A DNA stretch of 64,000 nucleotides from Pseudoalteromonas carrageenovora IAM 12662 (GTDB lineage Bacteria; Pseudomonadota; Gammaproteobacteria; Enterobacterales; Alteromonadaceae). Position 1 is the stretch's first letter. The number at the start of each line of letters is the position of its first letter. The stretch spans positions 544,945 to 608,944 of the forward strand of contig NZ_LT965928.1 of the NCBI RefSeq assembly GCF_900239935.1. The letters are read 5' to 3'. The translations under genes were made by a program, and so were the position numbers. Positions 8,674 through 17,576 of this stretch are shown here, piece after piece. The notes beneath the pieces are model-generated. The model made no database searches. It was not told where the DNA came from and worked only from the letters and a program-made list of their open reading frames with translations.

Positions 8674-8784
8674 TTTACATTATTTTATCTTGGTGGTAGG
8701 ATTTTGCCCGAAATCACACATAGCACCTTTGAGTTAGACACTTTTTACTTACTTAAAGGTAAAAAAAACAACCACGGAGTAAAC

Positions 8785-10965
8785 ATGAGTAAGCCATCGA
8801 ATAAAGGAAATGCCTACGTAAAGCCAATTGCAGCGGTAGTCACTGCCACTCTTTCAACTTGGGCAAGTGCACAAGACGTACAAGAGCTGTCGGTAACTAA
8901 AGCAGAGACTAAAACTGAGTCTAGCTATGTTGTAGAAAAATCAACATCGCACAAATACACTCAGCCACTTTTAGATACTGCAAAAACTGTAACGGTAATT
9001 AACCAAGCAGTAATGAAAGACAGAAACGTAGATAGCCTACGTGATGCTTTACGTAACGTATCGGGTATTTCTTTAGCCGCTGGTGAAGGCGGCGCACCGA
9101 CTGGCGATAGCATGTCTATTCGTGGCTTTAGCGCAACTAACGACATTTTTGTAGATGGCATTCGTGATGTAGCAGGCTACACGCGTGATATTTACAACAT
9201 TGAAGCGGTTGAAGTGGCAAAAGGCCCAGGCTCAGCGGTTTCGGGCCGTGGTGCAACCGGTGGTAGTGTTAACCTAGAAAGCAAAAAAGCAAAGCTTGAT
9301 AGCTTTAACGACGTATCACTTCGTTTAGGTACAGAAAACGATTACCGTGGTCGTTTCGATACTAATATTCAAGTAAACGAAACCAGCGCTTTACGCATTA
9401 ATTTACTAACAGATAAAGGTGATGTTGCAGGGCGTGATTACGTTGAAAACGAAACAAATGCAGTCGCTGTAGCCTTTGCAACAGGCTTAGGTACTAATAG
9501 CCGCTTTGATTTAAATTTAGAATACCAACGCCAAGATAACTTACCAGATTACGGTATTGCATGGGTATACAGCGACACGCCAGTTGCTGAGCTTGCAGAT
9601 AGCGCGCGTGGTCCTTCTCCGGTAGATTACGATAACTTTTACGGTAACATTTACCGTGATTACGAAGACATTGAGGCCTACTCAACAACTGCACGTTACG
9701 AGTATGATTTTTCTCAAAACACGATGCTACGTGTGCAAGGACGTTTAGGTGAAGTTAAACGTGAGTCAGTAACCACGGCACCGCGTTATTTCTCAATTAC
9801 TACCGATACAGACATCACTTTTGCTGATGAAAAAACACGTGATACACAAAACTCACTTGCAGCAATACAGGTTGATTTAATTGGTAATTACGAGTTTGCA
9901 GGCTTTACTCACGATGTAGTAGTAGGTGTTGAACTAGCTAACGAAACATTTACTCGTCATGCACTTGTAGCAACTACGCCAGATAACCTAATTGAAGACG
10001 AAATACGTAACGACTTATACAACCCTAATGCAACAATTGAATTTACAGGTGTATATGGCCGCGATGGTACAAGCATTGAAGCAAAAGCTAAAAACCAAGC
10101 AATTTACGCATTTGATACAGTAACACTTAACAAGCAGTGGGAAGTAACCGGTGGGATTCGCTTTGATAGTTTTACAACCGATTACCACAATGACTACGAT
10201 GACCCAAGTGCGCTAATTTCTACAAGTGATGATTTATTTAGCTGGAACGCAGCGGTAGTGTACAAACCAGCCGATAACGGTAGCATTTACGTAGGTGCAG
10301 GCAACTCATTTAACCCATCAGCTGAAGGGCTTACTGTATCTACACGCTCAAATGCAGCAGATTTAGATCCTGAAGAAAGCCGCAGCTACGAGTTAGGTAC
10401 AAAATGGAGCCTAATGGATGGCCGTTTGCAAACTAATGCAGCGCTTTTCCGCACTGAAAAAACCAATGCACGTACTGATGACCCATTTGCAGATAGCAGC
10501 ACAGATGAGCTACTTGGCGGTGAGCAACGCGTACAAGGTTTAGAGCTTTCAGCAACAGGTTTAATTACTAAAGAGTGGACTGTAATTGCTTCATACACTT
10601 ACCAAGATAGCGAAGTAACTAAAGCATTAGGCGACGATGCCTCACAAATTGGTAACGAGCTTGCACGAACGCCTAAAAATAGCGCAAGTGTTTGGACTAC
10701 TTACGATATGTCGGATAAATTATCGTTTGGTTTAGGCGCACAATATGTAGGTGAGCGTTACAATAGTACATCATCAACGCGCTCACGCGCACCGGGTTAC
10801 ACTATTTTTGATTTAATGGTTGCTTACGACGTATCTAAGGATCTTAGTTTACAACTAAATGGTGAAAACCTTGGCGACAAAGACTATGTTGATCAGCTAG
10901 GTGGCGGACACTACGTACCGGGTAACGGTCGTAAGTTTAGCCTAACAGCTAGCTACTCTTTTTAA
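8785..10965 (+). CDS. TonB-dependent siderophore receptor (Fiu/PiuA-like)
   Basis: A 726-residue outer-membrane receptor with a long signal region (cut near WASAQ), a plug domain (about residues 45-165, including VDSLRDALRNVSGIS and SMSIRGF) and a 22-strand-type barrel ending ASYSF with a terminal Phe. The plug resembles catecholate siderophore receptors such as Fiu. The PiuC hydroxylase gene just downstream is the usual partner of that group. I chose ATG 8785 over an upstream TTG at 8704 because GGAG precedes it by about six bases and it leaves a normal signal peptide. The Fur-like site upstream suggests iron control. The exact siderophore is not known. Confidence 0.9.
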   Translation: MSKPSNKGNAYVKPIAAVVTATLSTWASAQDVQELSVTKAETKTESSYVVEKSTSHKYTQPLLDTAKTVTVINQAVMKDRNVDSLRDALRNVSGISLAAGEGGAPTGDSMSIRGFSATNDIFVDGIRDVAGYTRDIYNIEAVEVAKGPGSAVSGRGATGGSVNLESKKAKLDSFNDVSLRLGTENDYRGRFDTNIQVNETSALRINLLTDKGDVAGRDYVENETNAVAVAFATGLGTNSRFDLNLEYQRQDNLPDYGIAWVYSDTPVAELADSARGPSPVDYDNFYGNIYRDYEDIEAYSTTARYEYDFSQNTMLRVQGRLGEVKRESVTTAPRYFSITTDTDITFADEKTRDTQNSLAAIQVDLIGNYEFAGFTHDVVVGVELANETFTRHALVATTPDNLIEDEIRNDLYNPNATIEFTGVYGRDGTSIEAKAKNQAIYAFDTVTLNKQWEVTGGIRFDSFTTDYHNDYDDPSALISTSDDLFSWNAAVVYKPADNGSIYVGAGNSFNPSAEGLTVSTRSNAADLDPEESRSYELGTKWSLMDGRLQTNAALFRTEKTNARTDDPFADSSTDELLGGEQRVQGLELSATGLITKEWTVIASYTYQDSEVTKALGDDASQIGNELARTPKNSASVWTTYDMSDKLSFGLGAQYVGERYNSTSSTRSRAPGYTIFDLMVAYDVSKDLSLQLNGENLGDKDYVDQLGGGHYVPGNGRKFSLTASYSF

Positions 10966-10997
10966 TTTTAAAATAAATTAAAAAGTATAAGTAAATA

Positions 10998-11024
10998 TAA
11001 GGGCAGGCCTATTACCTGCCCTTA
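10998..11024 (+). terminator. Hairpin between receptor and piuC
   Basis: A 10-bp perfect stem (TAAGGGCAGG with CCTGCCCTTA) closes a 7-base loop. The T-run after it is weak. It may only lower read-through into piuC, 31 bases further on. Confidence 0.55.
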
Positions 11025-11054
11025 GTTATTTAATAAAAATGTGAGAGGGCGCGC

Positions 11055-11735
11055 ATGCTAGTTAAAATTCCAGAGCTACTAACTAAAGAAGAAGTGGCTT
11101 ATTGCCGCGATAAATTATTAGCGGCGCAGTGGGCCGATGGCAGTATTACTGCGGGGCATCAGTCAACCAAAGCAAAAAATAACTTACAACTGCCTGAAAA
11201 TAGCCCAGAAGCACAAGAGCTGGGTGAAATTATTATGGGGGCATTAGCGCGCAGTAATTTATTTATGTCGGCAGCGCTGCCAGCAAAAATTTTTCCGCCG
11301 TTATTTAATTGCTATCAAGGTGGACAATCGTTTGGTGTGCATGTAGATAACGCAATTAGACAAGTACCTGGCACGCCTGTAAAAATTCGTACTGATGTAT
11401 CTATGACTCTATTTTTTAATGAACCCGAAGATTACGATGGCGGCGAACTCGTTGTTGAAGATACCTACGGCTCTCACAGTGTAAAACTACCCGCAGGTAG
11501 CATGGTACTTTATCCATCGACGAGTTTGCACCGCGTTATGCCTGTAACTCGCGGGCGTAGGTTAGCCTCGTTCTTTTGGCTGCAAAGCATGGTAAACAGC
11601 GATGAAAAACGCGGATTATTATTTGATTTAGATATGTCGATTCAAAGCTTGCGCAGTAAAGTAGAAGACAGCCCAGAAATTATTCAATTAACAGGTGTGT
11701 ACCATAACCTGTTAAGGCAATGGGCGCAGACATAA
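11055..11735 (+). CDS. piuC: PKHD-type Fe(II)/2-oxoglutarate hydroxylase PiuC
   Basis: A 226-residue enzyme of the PiuC/YbiX family, predicted to use Fe(II) and 2-oxoglutarate. The metal-binding triad is visible: His and Asp in FGVHVDNAI (about residue 98) and the distal His in [14 protein letters not shown], followed by the 2-oxoglutarate-binding Arg. These genes accompany catecholate receptors, as here, and are usually iron-regulated. The substrate is not established. It begins 89 bases after the receptor, past a hairpin. Confidence 0.9.
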   Translation: MLVKIPELLTKEEVAYCRDKLLAAQWADGSITAGHQSTKAKNNLQLPENSPEAQELGEIIMGALARSNLFMSAALPAKIFPPLFNCYQGGQSFGVHVDNAIRQVPGTPVKIRTDVSMTLFFNEPEDYDGGELVVEDTYGSHSVKLPAGSMVLYPSTSLHRVMPVTRGRRLASFFWLQSMVNSDEKRGLLFDLDMSIQSLRSKVEDSPEIIQLTGVYHNLLRQWAQT

Positions 11736-11746
11736 AAATATTTATT

Positions 11747-11830
<84 letters not shown>

Positions 11831-11843
11831 GTAAGTAATTAAA

Positions 11844-11936
11844 ATCTTCGCTTTTCGCGTGAGCAAGATCTACGTCTACTGGCAAAGTTTAACATTGTGG
11901 TTTGATTAACTCGCAGGCGCACAACTTGTTGGCGCG
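11844..11936 (+). repeat. 93-bp dispersed intergenic element, copy A
   Basis: This segment contains the CGCTTTTCGCGTGAGCAAG...GTCTAC core of the palindromic family. It then continues with AACATTGTGGTTTGATTAA and ends GGCGCG. It aligns along its whole length with 27439-27531, at roughly 70 percent by eye with two single-base gaps. It lies between the convergent piuC and galE. Confidence 0.7.
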
Positions 11937-11996
11937 ACGCGCAAGGCGCGTAATGTATTAAAGATTCGAGTTTTGCTTTTTGCACGAAAAAGCCAG

Positions 11997-12030
11997 GCGC
12001 CTACAATACATTCATAAGGTACTGTAGGCG
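11997..12030. repeat. Inverted half-sites of the GTAGGCG family
   Basis: GCGCCTAC at 11997-12004 and GTAGGCG at 12024-12030 face each other across 19 bases just before the galE stop. They match the termini of the palindromic family. With 11747-11936 they account for most of the 304-bp gap. Confidence 0.5.
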
Positions 12031-12039
12031 TGAAGGTTA

Positions 12040-13056
12040 CTAGCCTTTATAACCATTTGGGTTATTTGACTGCCAGCGCCATGTATCTTCCATCATGGCA
12101 TCAATTGCGCGTTCTGCTTCCCAACCAAGCTCATTAAGGGCTTTTTCAGGTGCGGCGTAACATGCAGCAATATCGCCTGGGCGGCGGGGTGATACTTGAT
12201 AAGGCACTTCTTGGTTGCTTGCTTTAATAAATGCATTAACCATTTGCAGTACAGAGTAGCCATTTCCTGTGCCAAGGTTATATACAAGTGCACCTGTATT
12301 ACTAGCAATTTTATCAAGGGCTTTTAAATGGCCAATAGCTAAATCTACCACGTGAATGTAGTCGCGCACGCCCGTGCCATCAACTGTGTCGTAGTCATCA
12401 CCAAATACAGCGAGTTGCTTTAATTTACCTACTGCAACTTGAGCAATAAATGGCAGTAAGTTATTAGGAATACCGTTAGGGTCTTCGCCAATCAAGCCCG
12501 ATTCATGTGCGCCAACAGGATTAAAGTAACGCAAAATAGCAAACGCAAAGCGCTCATCTGATTTAGCGATATCTTGTAGCATCATTTCAACCATTAGCTT
12601 TGACGTACCGTATGGGTTTGTTGTGCCACCCACAGGGAAGTCTTCTTTAATCGGTAAGCTTGCAGGGTCGCCGTAAACGGTAGCTGATGAGCTAAATACT
12701 AATTTAAACACGCCAGCATCACGCATTGCATCTACAAGCGTTAGCGTACCTTGTACGTTGTTTTGGTAGTATTCAACAGGTTTAGCTACCGACTCGCCAA
12801 CTGACTTTAAACCGGCAAAATGAATAACGCTATCTATAGTGTGCTTGGCAAATATTGAGTCTAAAAACGCTTTATCAAGAATATCACCTTGATAAAAGGT
12901 TGCCTCTTTACCTGTAATTGTTTTAACGCGCTGTAGTGACTCTTTTGATGAGTTACTTAAATTATCAACAACAATTACGTCGCTGCCTTGCTCTAAAAGT
13001 TCTAAAACGGTGTGAGAGCCAATGTAGCCTGCGCCGCCTGTTACTAAAATTGTCAT
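12040..13056 (-). CDS. galE: UDP-glucose 4-epimerase GalE
   Basis: A 338-residue extended short-chain dehydrogenase that interconverts UDP-glucose and UDP-galactose, feeding surface polysaccharide synthesis. The NAD-binding motif [10 protein letters not shown] is at residues 6-15. The catalytic Ser/Tyr/Lys are seen in FSSSATVYG and [11 protein letters not shown], and the sugar-binding stretch [14 protein letters not shown] is present. The length equals E. coli GalE. It stands alone here, not in a gal operon. Confidence 0.95.
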   Translation of the reverse strand: MTILVTGGAGYIGSHTVLELLEQGSDVIVVDNLSNSSKESLQRVKTITGKEATFYQGDILDKAFLDSIFAKHTIDSVIHFAGLKSVGESVAKPVEYYQNNVQGTLTLVDAMRDAGVFKLVFSSSATVYGDPASLPIKEDFPVGGTTNPYGTSKLMVEMMLQDIAKSDERFAFAILRYFNPVGAHESGLIGEDPNGIPNNLLPFIAQVAVGKLKQLAVFGDDYDTVDGTGVRDYIHVVDLAIGHLKALDKIASNTGALVYNLGTGNGYSVLQMVNAFIKASNQEVPYQVSPRRPGDIAACYAAPEKALNELGWEAERAIDAMMEDTWRWQSNNPNGYKG

Positions 13057-13310
13057 GAATGCTCCGTGGATACCTTTATCAATTAAGTTAATTTCACCAT
13101 AAATTATGATGATTTACATGCTTTATCTGTAACTTTTATTATTCAAAGGGGGTCATATAGTTAGAGTGAATTACTTTAATTACATATAAAATAGCTTTAG
13201 TAACATGCTAAATATCGCATTAAGTTATAGTTAATCAATCACTGCTAAAATTAATAGTTATATTACTAGGCTTTGTCTAAATAATTAGTACAGCCTCTTG
13301 GGAGAATGTT

Positions 13311-13802
13311 ATGAATTCAGTTAAAACAATCGTTATGGCAATGTGTATCGCATTACCTGCATTTGCGCATGCTGGAGAATCTGTTGTTAAATGGCAAGAT
13401 TTTAAAGATTACCGCGATGTGCGCGCATCTAATCAAGCAAAATCGTCTTACCATAAACAAATTGCTACACAGTTTGAAAAGCATCTTTCTAAATTGGCCG
13501 AGCAACTTCCAAAAGAATATAAGCTAAGCGTAGAAATAACCGATATCGACTTAGCTGGCGATGTACGCTACGGCGGTATGGATGAAATACGTGTAGTAAA
13601 ACCAATTTACTTTCCGCGCTTAAAACTCAATTACTCGCTAACCGATAAAGAGGGTAGCGTAATAAGCGAAGCAAACGATGTAGAGCTTAAAGATATGGGC
13701 TTTATGGATAAAATAAAAATGGGCCGCGATGAGTCATTTTATTATGAGAAACGCTTAATTACAGAGTGGTTTGGCGAGCAAATATTACCAAATTTAGATT
13801 AA
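13311..13802 (+). CDS. DUF3016 family exported protein
   Basis: A 163-residue protein with a signal peptide (1-21, ending AHA) and a mature part resembling DUF3016 (VKWQDFKDYRDVR at the start, then DIDLAGDV). Its function is unknown. GGGAG lies about five bases before the ATG. The 254-bp gap upstream, shared with the divergent galE, holds no gene I can support. A bidirectional terminator follows at once. Confidence 0.75.
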   Translation: MNSVKTIVMAMCIALPAFAHAGESVVKWQDFKDYRDVRASNQAKSSYHKQIATQFEKHLSKLAEQLPKEYKLSVEITDIDLAGDVRYGGMDEIRVVKPIYFPRLKLNYSLTDKEGSVISEANDVELKDMGFMDKIKMGRDESFYYEKRLITEWFGEQILPNLD

Positions 13803-13833
13803 ACAAAATACCGCTAAATTGCGGCATTTGTTT
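13801..13833. terminator. Bidirectional terminator between convergent genes
   Basis: The stem AAACAAAATACCGC pairs with GCGGCATTTGTTT around TAAATT, with one A-C mismatch. A-rich and T-rich flanks let it serve both the DUF3016 gene and the leftward gene ending at 13840. Confidence 0.75.
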
Positions 13834-13839
13834 TACGCT

Positions 13840-14130
13840 TTACTTAAACGTTGCTAACAGCGTAAGTAACTGCTGTAATTTAAGTACTGTTGTTTTAAGC
13901 TTTTCTTCATCAAAACCGTCAGTGCTTAAACTTTCTACATCGGCTGCTACATCAAGTACGTATGGCTTGAAGCGTTTAGCTTCAAAACTAAACCCGGCAT
14001 CAGCTGGGAACAAGGCTTTAAATTTACCATGACCTTGTTGCTGTAGCTCATCTAGTTTTTTGTCGGCATCAAGTGCTTGGCGATAAACAATTTTTAAGTT
14101 AGCGTTGAGTTGTTCAATTATAGAATCCAT
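13840..14130 (-). CDS. Small conserved helical protein, function unknown
   Basis: A 96-residue protein with no signal peptide or membrane segment, predicted almost wholly alpha-helical. The pattern LF....F......RF..YV..V...V..L faintly recalls the PriC primosome family, but the resemblance is too weak to assign. It ends just before the shared terminator at 13801-13833, and its orientation and coding character support a real gene. A cytoplasmic location is inferred. Confidence 0.6.
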   Translation of the reverse strand: MDSIIEQLNANLKIVYRQALDADKKLDELQQQGHGKFKALFPADAGFSFEAKRFKPYVLDVAADVESLSTDGFDEEKLKTTVLKLQQLLTLLATFK

Positions 14131-14211
14131 GGATTTCCTAAAGCTTTGTACTGCATTGCCGATATAGTACTTGGATTACATTTAAATGTCAGGTTGATTA
14201 AGGCTTATAAC

Positions 14212-14421
14212 ATGAATATATCAGGTGGAAATCTACCCGCTATGTCTAGCTCTGGCCAAGGTGGTGAAGTATATACCGCTGCTTTGTCTAAAAAGCAGCA
14301 ATTAGCAGATGGCGCAGCGGCACTTGCACTTATTGAAGGTGCTGCACAAGCAACAAGTGCGCAATCACCGGCTCAGTCGGTCACTGCAACGCTTGGCAAT
14401 AATATAAACGTGTACGTTTAA
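14212..14421 (+). CDS. Small YjfB-like protein (tentative)
   Basis: A 69-residue protein. The frame is open further upstream, but ATG 14212 gives the natural start (MNISGGNLPAMSSSGQGG) and is preceded by AAGG. The sequence is a Gly/Ser-rich N-terminus, one Ala-rich helix (ALSKKQQLADGAAALALIEGA), a flexible linker and an ending TLGNNINVYV. The helix plus a LGxNI ending resembles small YjfB-like proteins, annotated as putative motility proteins, but I am not certain. A MITE-like element begins five bases after its stop. Confidence 0.6.
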   Translation: MNISGGNLPAMSSSGQGGEVYTAALSKKQQLADGAAALALIEGAAQATSAQSPAQSVTATLGNNINVYV

Positions 14422-14425
14422 ACTA

Positions 14426-14784
14426 GGGCGTGTTGAACTTTGCGGATTGAAATTTGTTCAATCTAGGGGCGATTAAATCGCGGCGCGAGGTTTGAAACCT
14501 AGTGGGCTCGGTAACTGCTCCTGCGTTACCCTACTGGCTTACATCCATGTAAGAATAAGTAAAAACCGAGTAAAGCTTCCGCGTCCTGCTCACGCCCCTT
14601 ACCTACATCCATGTAGGCAACAAAGAGTTCATCGCCCCTAGGAAGAACCCGAAGGGCAGCGCATGTTTGGCATTTATGCTGCGTTATCGCCTATTTATGG
14701 GGAATAACCACACTACACAGGCTCAGCCTTGCCTAAAAGCCAAACATACTGCTGCAAATTCAACCATCAAAGGTTAACACGCCC
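14426..14784. mobile_element. MITE-like element flanked by TA
   Basis: A 359-bp non-coding element with imperfect terminal inverted repeats of about 35-38 bp (left end GGGCGTGTTGAACTTTG, right end complementary with several mismatches). TA flanks both ends (14424-14425 and 14785-14786), as expected for a TA target duplication. Inside are two perfect hairpins, CTTACATCCATGTAAG (14538-14553) and CCTACATCCATGTAGG (14602-14617). There is no transposase gene. Its right inverted repeat overlaps the 3' end of epmB. Confidence 0.75.
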
Positions 14785-15792
14785 TAACTTAAGGTCGATA
14801 GGTGTTTTGCTTTTTTGACCACCTATTTCTCTTACTAATTTTGGCACTAAAAATCCGGGCAGGGCTTTTAATAGCTCTGCCATTATTTTTATTGCTTGCT
14901 CTTCGTTAATATCAAAGTGGCTTGCGCCTTCAACTTTATCTAGCAAATACAAATAATAGGGTAATACGTCGGCATCAAATAACGCCTCGCTTAAATTTAT
15001 CTGCGCATCAACGGTATCGTTCACATCTTTTAAAATAACCGCTTGGTTTAATAACATAACACCTGCTTGCTTAAGCTTTTGCATGGCTGCTTTAAACTCG
15101 TCGTCTATTTCGTTGGCGTGATTTATATGGTTAATAAATACAATTTTTAGCGGTGATTGCTTTAGCCTCGCGCATAGCTCATCGGTAATACGCGCAGGTA
15201 TAACGACAGGTAAACGGCTATGTATTCGCATACGCTTAATTTGGGGTAATTGCTCAAGCTCATCTAAAAACCAGCTAATGGCATCGTCTTTGGCCATAAG
15301 TGGGTCGCCACCACTTAAAATCACTTCGTTTATGTTGGTATCTGATTTTATATAACTCAGTGCATCAAGGAGGCTTCTTTTATTGAGTTGGTTCTCTTGA
15401 TACGGAAAGTGGCGCCTAAAGCAGTAGCGGCAATTTACCGCACAGCCAGTTTTAAACATAATTAAAACACGCGATTTATACTTATGTAAAAGCCCTGGTT
15501 GGGAGTTGTCTTGCTCAAGTAGTGGGTCTTTATTAAAACCGGATTTAGTCAAAAATTCTTGGTGGCGCGGCATAACTTGTAGCAATAAGGGATCGTTTGC
15601 ATCACCTTTGCGTATTTTTTTTATAAAAGGGACTGGCACGCGCACCGCGAATAAACTGCGAGCTTTTAGGTCGTTTTCATGGGCTTGGCTCGATAAACCG
15701 ACCATTTCAAGCAAGGTTTTTGGGCAGGTAACTACATTTGCTAATTCTTTTTGCCAGTTTTTATGCAAATTTGCTTCATTTCTTTGTATCAT
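14767..15792 (-). CDS. epmB: EF-P beta-lysylation protein EpmB (lysine 2,3-aminomutase type)
   Basis: A 341-residue radical-SAM, PLP-dependent enzyme that converts (S)-alpha-lysine to (R)-beta-lysine for attachment to EF-P. The cluster-binding CAVNCRYCFRRHFPY lies near residue 110, followed by EVILSGGDPLM. I prefer ATG 15792 over GTG 15798. It is divergent from efp with a 41-base gap. The last codons (GRVNL and TGA) come from the inverted repeat of the MITE-like element; family members usually end soon after SKTPxDL, so only a few tail residues are replaced or added. Confidence 0.93.
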   Translation of the reverse strand: MIQRNEANLHKNWQKELANVVTCPKTLLEMVGLSSQAHENDLKARSLFAVRVPVPFIKKIRKGDANDPLLLQVMPRHQEFLTKSGFNKDPLLEQDNSQPGLLHKYKSRVLIMFKTGCAVNCRYCFRRHFPYQENQLNKRSLLDALSYIKSDTNINEVILSGGDPLMAKDDAISWFLDELEQLPQIKRMRIHSRLPVVIPARITDELCARLKQSPLKIVFINHINHANEIDDEFKAAMQKLKQAGVMLLNQAVILKDVNDTVDAQINLSEALFDADVLPYYLYLLDKVEGASHFDINEEQAIKIMAELLKALPGFLVPKLVREIGGQKSKTPIDLKLGRVNL

Positions 15793-15833
15793 TGGCACGT
15801 AGATTACTCGAAAAAATATAAATAGAGGAAACG

Positions 15834-16400
15834 ATGGCGAATTATAGCACCAACGAGTTCAAGGGCGGCCTAAAAATTATGATGGACGGCGAACCTTGCA
15901 GTATCTTAGAAAATGAAATGGTAAAACCTGGTAAAGGCCAAGCGTTTAACCGTGTTCGTATCCGTAAACTTATCTCTGGTAAGGTGCTTGAAAAAACCTT
16001 TAAATCGGGTGAATCAGTTGAAGGCGCCGATGTAATGGATACCGACTTAGCGTACCTATACACAGACGGTGAGTTTTGGCATTTCATGAACAACGAAACA
16101 TTTGAGCAAATTGCTGCTGACGAAAAAGCACTAGGCGATGCTGTTAAATGGTTAGTTGAAAACGATGTATGTACAATTACATTATGGAACGGCAGCCCAA
16201 TTGCGGTTACTCCACCTAACTTTGTTGAGCTTGAGATCACTGAAACTGATCCAGGGCTTAAAGGTGATACAGCGGGCACAGGTGGTAAACCTGCAACGCT
16301 TACAACAGGTGCAGTAGTACGTGTTCCATTATTCGTACAAATTGGCGAAGTTATTAAAGTAGACACTCGTAGCGGTGAATACGTAGGCCGTGTTAAGTAA
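15834..16400 (+). CDS. efp: Elongation factor P
   Basis: A 188-residue three-domain translation factor that relieves ribosome stalling at polyproline stretches. Lys34, in [11 protein letters not shown], is the known site of beta-lysylation. The genes for both main modifying enzymes (epmB and epmA) flank it. AGAGGAAACG before the ATG gives a strong ribosome site. A strong terminator follows, so efp can be expressed well above epmA. Confidence 0.97.
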   Translation: MANYSTNEFKGGLKIMMDGEPCSILENEMVKPGKGQAFNRVRIRKLISGKVLEKTFKSGESVEGADVMDTDLAYLYTDGEFWHFMNNETFEQIAADEKALGDAVKWLVENDVCTITLWNGSPIAVTPPNFVELEITETDPGLKGDTAGTGGKPATLTTGAVVRVPLFVQIGEVIKVDTRSGEYVGRVK

Positions 16401-16417
16401 GCTTTAACATTGTTTAT

Positions 16418-16447
16418 AAAATCCCAGCTTAAGCTGGGATTTTTTTT
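16418..16447 (+). terminator. Terminator between efp and epmA
   Basis: A perfect palindrome AAAATCCCAGC-TTAA-GCTGGGATTTT is followed by further Ts. It ends 9 bases before the epmA start, so epmA may be read by read-through. Confidence 0.85.
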
Positions 16448-16456
16448 GGAGAAAAT

Positions 16457-17431
16457 ATGTCAGCAACACTTTGGGCCCCAAGCGCAAGCATAGAAACACT
16501 TAAACGGCGCGCGGCAATATTACGTACTATTCGTGAGTTTTTTTATACGCGTAATGTAATGGAAGTAGAAACACCTAGCTTAAGCGGTGCAAGCGTAACC
16601 GATGTGCATTTAGCAAGTTTTAGTACTACTTTTGTAGGCCCAGGCCACGCGGGTGGCTTGCCGCTTTATTTGCAAACATCGCCTGAATTTGCAATGAAAC
16701 GTTTATTAGCAGCAGGCTCAGGGCCAATATTTCAGCTTTGTAAGGCCTTTAGAAACGAGGAAGCCGGTAGCCACCATAATCCTGAGTTTACTATGCTTGA
16801 ATGGTACCGCCCTGGGTTTGATGAGTTTGCACTTATGGATGAAATGGATGAGCTAATGCAGCTTATTTTACATGTAACGCCTGCTGAGCGATTGACTTAC
16901 CAACAAGCGTTTGAGCAAGTGTTAGCGCTTGACCCATTAACTGCTACGCTTACGCAATTACAAGCACTTGCCAGCGAACACGGCTTTGCTGATATAGCCA
17001 ATAACGAAACAAATAAAGACACCTTATTGCAGCTGTTATTTTGTATGAAAGTAGAGCCAACCATTGGGCAAACTAAACCGTGTTTTGTATATCACTTTCC
17101 GGCAACCCAAGCGGCATTGGCGCAAATTTGTGAACACGATAACCGAGTAGCAGGGCGCTTTGAGCTTTATTATAAAAATATGGAATTAGCGAACGGCTTT
17201 AATGAGTTAACTAATGCTAAAGAGCAGGCAAAACGCTTTGATGAAGATAACGCTTATCGCGCAGAGAATGGCTTAAATCACGTGCCTATGGATAAGCGTT
17301 TAATAGCCGCACTTGAGCACGGACTGCCAAAATGTGCAGGCGTTGCAATGGGAATAGATAGGCTAGTAATGCTTGCAACGGATAAAGATAAAATTAAAGA
17401 CGTAATCGCGTTTGATGTAGATAGGGCTTAG
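16457..17431 (+). CDS. epmA: EF-P--lysine ligase EpmA (PoxA/GenX)
   Basis: A 324-residue paralogue of the class II lysyl-tRNA synthetase catalytic domain that ligates beta-lysine to Lys34 of EF-P. Class II motifs are visible: motif 2 [21 protein letters not shown] and motif 3 [13 protein letters not shown]. There is no N-terminal anticodon-binding domain, which separates it from LysS. Its place directly after efp fits the function. Confidence 0.95.
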   Translation: MSATLWAPSASIETLKRRAAILRTIREFFYTRNVMEVETPSLSGASVTDVHLASFSTTFVGPGHAGGLPLYLQTSPEFAMKRLLAAGSGPIFQLCKAFRNEEAGSHHNPEFTMLEWYRPGFDEFALMDEMDELMQLILHVTPAERLTYQQAFEQVLALDPLTATLTQLQALASEHGFADIANNETNKDTLLQLLFCMKVEPTIGQTKPCFVYHFPATQAALAQICEHDNRVAGRFELYYKNMELANGFNELTNAKEQAKRFDEDNAYRAENGLNHVPMDKRLIAALEHGLPKCAGVAMGIDRLVMLATDKDKIKDVIAFDVDRA

Positions 17432-17455
17432 AAAAGTTATTAGTTTTCAGATAAA

Positions 17456-17488
17456 AAAACACCGCGCTTTAATTAAACGCGGTGTTTT
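17456..17488. terminator. Bidirectional terminator after epmA
   Basis: The stem AAAACACCGCG pairs perfectly with CGCGGTGTTTT around an 11-base loop. It serves epmA and possibly the convergent receptor gene. Confidence 0.8.
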
Positions 17489-17499
17489 CTAATCTTTAC

Positions 17500-17570
17500 C
17501 TGACAACTGACAACTGACAACTGACAACTGACAACTGACAACTGACAACTGACAACTGACAACTGACAAC
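17500..17570. repeat. Heptamer tandem array, unit CTGACAA, 10 copies
   Basis: Ten identical 7-bp units plus one base. The array begins 12 bases after the epmA terminator and ends 6 bases before the stop of the leftward TonB-dependent receptor gene. Confidence 0.97.
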
Positions 17571-17576
17571 TTAATT

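Noticed and set aside
14426..14784. Complete insertion sequence
   Set aside because: Inverted repeats and TA flanks are present, but no transposase frame, whole or broken, lies between them.
15842..16366. 174-residue frame antisense to efp
   Set aside because: It is a shadow of the highly conserved efp frame, with no ribosome site or recognisable domain.
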